Below, piece after piece: positions 17,715 to 18,022 of a DNA stretch of 18,022 bases. The stretch covers positions 1 through 18,022 of the forward strand of contig JAFREE010000287.1 in NCBI GenBank assembly GCA_019400425.1, in the 5' to 3' direction. Source of the stretch: Hymenochaete sp. R1. Lineage: Eukaryota > Basidiomycota > Agaricomycetes > Hymenochaetales > Hymenochaetaceae. Below the pieces are notes generated by a model. It ran no database searches, was not told the DNA's origin, and saw only the letters and a list, made by a program, of their open reading frames with translations. A program made the translations under genes and the position numbers. Each line of letters starts with the position of its first letter. Within the stretch, counting starts at the first letter, position 1.

Positions 17715-18022
17715 GGTGCACGGGATGTTAGAGCGGATTGAGGAGTTTGGTGCTGCTGTAAACGTACGATACTACAAAAGTTTCGAGGGAGCGGTGTTTC
17801 GGTTTGCTCGGGGGCGGCTCGGAAAGGAAATCTATAGATGTGTGGACTAGTCAAATCGTGCACGGGGACACGGGCTTTTCGGGATGGGTGGAGAAAACCG
17901 CGAGTTACAATTTCCGCCGGTTTTAGAAACCGCACGGTTACATAGACTGGAGTCTCTCAGATCCGCGGTTTCCAAAACCGGCAGTATGGTTTCCACATGT
18001 CTAAATATTAATATATTACTAA
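17715..18022. other. Terminal spacer with imperfect inverted repeat
   Basis: A plus-strand frame overlapping the end of the previous gene continues to 17850 (with CSCGQCGARVHGMLERIEEF), but it lacks a start or splice partner, so I leave it uncalled. The rest carries a strong inverted repeat with AAACCGC motifs and an AT-rich end. Confidence 0.5.
17916..17982. repeat. 18-bp inverted repeat, one mismatch, 31-nt spacer
   Basis: GCCGGTTTTAGAAACCGC (17916-17933) pairs with GCGGTTTCCAAAACCGGC (17965-17982) with one mismatch. A further AAACCGC lies at 17895-17901. The symmetry and TA-rich flank (ATATTAATATATTA) are reminiscent of a small MITE or the end of a DNA transposon, but no second terminus is visible in this window. 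Confidence 0.6.

Noticed and set aside
17590..17850. 86-codon plus-strand frame with CSCGQCGARVH
   Set aside because: It overlaps, in another frame, the phase-matched last exon of the 16154-17714 gene; no intron connects it to an upstream frame.

Overview
The window looks like nuclear DNA of a mushroom-forming basidiomycete (Agaricomycetes). Three things point there: genes broken into many short exons by roughly 45-70 nt GT..AG introns with CTAAT/CTGAC-type branch points; a Plavaka-type DNA transposase; and a protein resembling the lineage-expanded DUF6532 family. No rRNA, tRNA, CRISPR array or prokaryotic operon signal was seen. All exon models were built by eye from splice signals and frame, so most N-termini and several junctions are provisional.

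Layout. 1-513: AT-rich spacer. 514-3407 (-): about 15-exon gene, disordered basic/acidic N-terminus and DUF6532-like C-terminus. 3408-4016: spacer. 4017-5882 (-): multi-exon gene with a disordered N-terminus, a short acidic coiled coil and a Ser/Pro-rich tail; a 5-bp tandem duplication breaks its frame. 5883-6442: spacer with inverted repeats. 6443-6970 (-): divergent ubiquitin-like gene whose C-terminal di-glycine, Ile44 patch, Lys48 and Lys63 are all lost; its 5' exon holds two perfect hairpins. 6957-7833 (+): coding-like fragments of one or more unrecognised or decayed genes.

7882-about 12530 (-): a very large multi-exon gene (about 1450 aa) that I do not recognise, carrying a 54-bp in-frame tandem duplication. 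It is divergent, across roughly 80 bp, from 12612-14314 (+): a Plavaka transposase N-terminal half that runs in frame into a partial ZZ-type zinc finger instead of the normal transposase C-terminus. Just downstream is a small Cys-rich protein with a Gly/Arg-rich basic tail (14446-14837, +).

15128-15424 (-): small two-exon hypothetical gene. 15723-about 16100 (-): weak gene model. 16154-17714 (+): hypothetical gene interrupted by one in-frame TGA. 17715-18022: spacer with an 18-bp inverted repeat. The core of interest is 6.4-14.8 kb: a non-conjugatable ubiquitin-like protein, an unknown giant protein head-to-head with a transposase/ZZ chimera, and a Cys-rich small protein. Any functional link among them is inference from proximity only.
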